Positions 14,510 through 15,488 of a stretch of 15,488 nt of DNA are shown here, in pieces. Positions within the stretch are counted from its first letter, which is position 1. Each line of letters starts with the position of its first letter. The notes under the pieces were generated by a model. That model saw only the letters and a list, made by a program, of their open reading frames with translations, ran no database searches and was not told the origin of the DNA. The position numbers were made by a program, and so were the translations under genes. The DNA comes from an uncultured Chitinophagaceae bacterium (GTDB taxonomy: Bacteria > Bacteroidota > Bacteroidia > Chitinophagales > Chitinophagaceae): NCBI GenBank assembly GCA_946885335.1, contig CAMPGG010000050.1, positions 1-15,488 on the forward strand, given 5' to 3'.

Positions 14510-14668
14510 ATGCTTTACATCACGCTGATCAATTACTGTCGGTTCATCTAACATCTTTATTGGAATTGTGCGACGAACATTTTTATCTTCTTTTGAATTA
14601 TCAACCTGGGCAAAAACTGCCACAGAAAGACTGCATGCTATGATTGTAAATAAAACTTTCCCTGCCAT
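14072..14668 (-). CDS. Secreted protein with three W-x-x-G-Q repeats, unknown function
   Basis: I choose the ATG at 14668; two codons upstream there is only a TTG (14674). From this start, residues 1-21 make a signal peptide ending in FAQ, so the protein is exported. The 198-residue product contains three copies of a 25-residue motif beginning at W54, W108 and W166. The shared pattern is W-x-x-G-Q-x-x-x-x-T-G-x-x-A-x-x-I-x-x-G-Y-x-x-L. Linkers of about 30 residues between copies are basic and rich in Ser, Asn and Arg. The mature protein is very basic. I do not recognise the motif as a named repeat; the W-x-x-G and G-Y pattern suggests small beta hairpins. It lies in a minus-strand run between the CvpA-CAP gene and a hydrolase. 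Confidence 0.8.
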   Translation of the reverse strand: MAGKVLFTIIACSLSVAVFAQVDNSKEDKNVRRTIPIKMLDEPTVIDQRDVKHWANGQKSTPTGRQATGIGSGYSALRKDEPVKIINPASSLTASKRSIPENRKNYKWENGQTATITGYQATGIGSGYASLKKDKNVRDAIVTPGNTRKRDSNSANIPSNRKIKLWPDGQKATVTGHEAAPINGGYSALGKKKNNENK

Positions 14669-14686
14669 AACCAATGATTTAAGTTT

Positions 14687-14709
14687 ATATAAGGTATAAT
14701 CACTTATAT
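14687..14709. repeat. Small AT-rich inverted repeat upstream of the secreted repeat protein
   Basis: ATATAAG (14687-14693) and CTTATAT (14703-14709) are exact complements with a 9-bp spacer. They lie 19 to 41 bp before the ATG at 14668 and beyond the end of the hydrolase gene (stop at 14751). The element could be an operator for the repeat-protein gene or a weak 3'-end hairpin for the hydrolase transcript. I found no consensus promoter box here. Confidence 0.22.
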
Positions 14710-14750
14710 CATTGCAATCATTTTGCCATTTGCCCTATCTCTTATAAAAA

Positions 14751-15488
14751 TTATAAATATTTTTCAAAGAACGAAAGTGTTCTGTTCCAGGAAAGTTTGG
14801 CTGCAGCTTCATTGTAACGGGCTGCTGAAGTATTATTATGAAATGCATGATTTGCACCTTCATATATATAAATTTCGTGCGGAATATTATTTTCTTTCAA
14901 TGCTTTTTCATAAGCAGGAATCCCCGCATTGATCCTTTCATCCAAAGCGCCATAATGTAATTGAATGGCTGCTTTTATTTTGGATACGTCTTCTGTTGCC
15001 GGTTGTCTGCCGTAATAAGCAACGGCGGCATTTAATGCAGGAACATGTACTGCTAAATTATTTGCCATTGCACCTCCCCAGCAAAAGCCTACACAACCTT
15101 TTTTACCATTGAAATCCTTACGTGTTTCCAGGTAATCAAATCCTTTCATAAAGTTGGGAAGATTATCTTCATTATTAAGTTTTGTAAATAACTCTCTTGC
15201 TTCATCTTCGTTTTGCGGTGTTCCGCCTAAAGGAGAAAGGGCATTGGGTGCTATGGCAAGATAACCTGCTTTCGCGGCACGCCTGGTAACATCTTCAATA
15301 TGTGCGTTTAATCCCCGGTTTTCATGTATGACCATTACGGCTGCATATTTATTCTCTTTTTTGGGTCGTGCAATATAAGCCTGCATCATTCCTTTGACCC
15401 CGGGGTATGAGATCCTTTCTGTAAATAATTCATCTTCACTAACCGTTGCGGCGTTTGCATAATTGAGTTCCAGCATGGGCAGCAGTGC
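14751..15488 (-). CDS. Dienelactone hydrolase family protein (5' end outside the window)
   Basis: This is an alpha/beta hydrolase of the dienelactone hydrolase family. Counting from the Met at 15476, the nucleophile is C132 in GFCWGG (130-135), with D179 in GALDE and H210 in GANHAFH completing the Cys-Asp-His triad. HENRG at 51-55 supplies the conserved glutamate. The natural substrate of such chromosomal paralogues is rarely known, and no aromatic-degradation genes are nearby. The frame stays open to the window edge: the four codons before the first Met encode A-L-L-P, giving ALLPMLELNYANAA. This looks like the end of a signal or Tat-type leader, so I believe the true start lies beyond 15488 and the enzyme is exported. 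The Met at 15476 is therefore probably internal. Confidence 0.88.
   Translation of the reverse strand, partial: ALLPMLELNYANAATVSEDELFTERISYPGVKGMMQAYIARPKKENKYAAVMVIHENRGLNAHIEDVTRRAAKAGYLAIAPNALSPLGGTPQNEDEARELFTKLNNEDNLPNFMKGFDYLETRKDFNGKKGCVGFCWGGAMANNLAVHVPALNAAVAYYGRQPATEDVSKIKAAIQLHYGALDERINAGIPAYEKALKENNIPHEIYIYEGANHAFHNNTSAARYNEAAAKLSWNRTLSFFEKYL

Noticed and set aside
1..15488. Search for CRISPR, toxin-antitoxin, restriction, retron or other defence systems, prophage and insertion sequences
   Set aside because: No regularly spaced repeats, no transposase, integrase, nuclease or reverse-transcriptase motifs, and no abrupt change in base composition were seen. EcsC- and CvpA-type genes alone are not evidence of a defence locus.

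Overview
The window looks like ordinary chromosome from a low-GC member of the Bacteroidota, most likely family Chitinophagaceae (inference). The evidence is AT-rich spacers, weak or absent Shine-Dalgarno sites, secretion signals ending in FAQ or TQAQ, one good Bacteroidota -7 box (TAnnTTTG), and the mix of gene families. Seventeen protein genes cover nearly everything and no spacer exceeds 300 bases. I see no rRNA, tRNA, CRISPR array, transposase, integrase, phage gene or recognisable defence system.

Layout. 1-3377 (+): a membrane sensor histidine kinase of the HisKA_3 class, then a PaaE-like flavin/2Fe-2S oxidoreductase with a TTG start. 3400-5550 (-): free methionine-R-sulfoxide reductase, an extremely acidic probably disordered protein, and an MltD-like lytic transglycosylase. 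5712-6173 (+): a lipoprotein carrying three 17-residue Asp-Gly-Asp repeats, closed by a hairpin terminator. 6242-8214: a lipid kinase of the DagK/YegS type (-) and an App1-like phosphatidate phosphatase (+), divergent across 44 bp. 8222-9250 (-): an MgtC/SapB membrane protein and a small unknown protein. 9442-11949 (+): an EcsC-family protein and two secreted unknowns. 11946-15488 (-): a saccharopine-dehydrogenase-like reductase, a CvpA-CAP fusion, a secreted protein with three W-x-x-G-Q repeats, and a dienelactone hydrolase cut by the window end.

The common theme is the cell envelope: peptidoglycan turnover, phospholipid head-group turnover, inner-membrane proteins and several exported proteins of unknown role. 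The most suggestive pairing is the kinase/phosphatase couple with opposite expected reactions on diacylglycerol and phosphatidate. The least understood parts are the repeat proteins, the CvpA-CAP fusion and the two secreted proteins at 10333-11949, the first of which has a leader able to form two competing hairpins at its start codon. I do not find a clearly new multi-gene system; the findings are candidates of modest strength.
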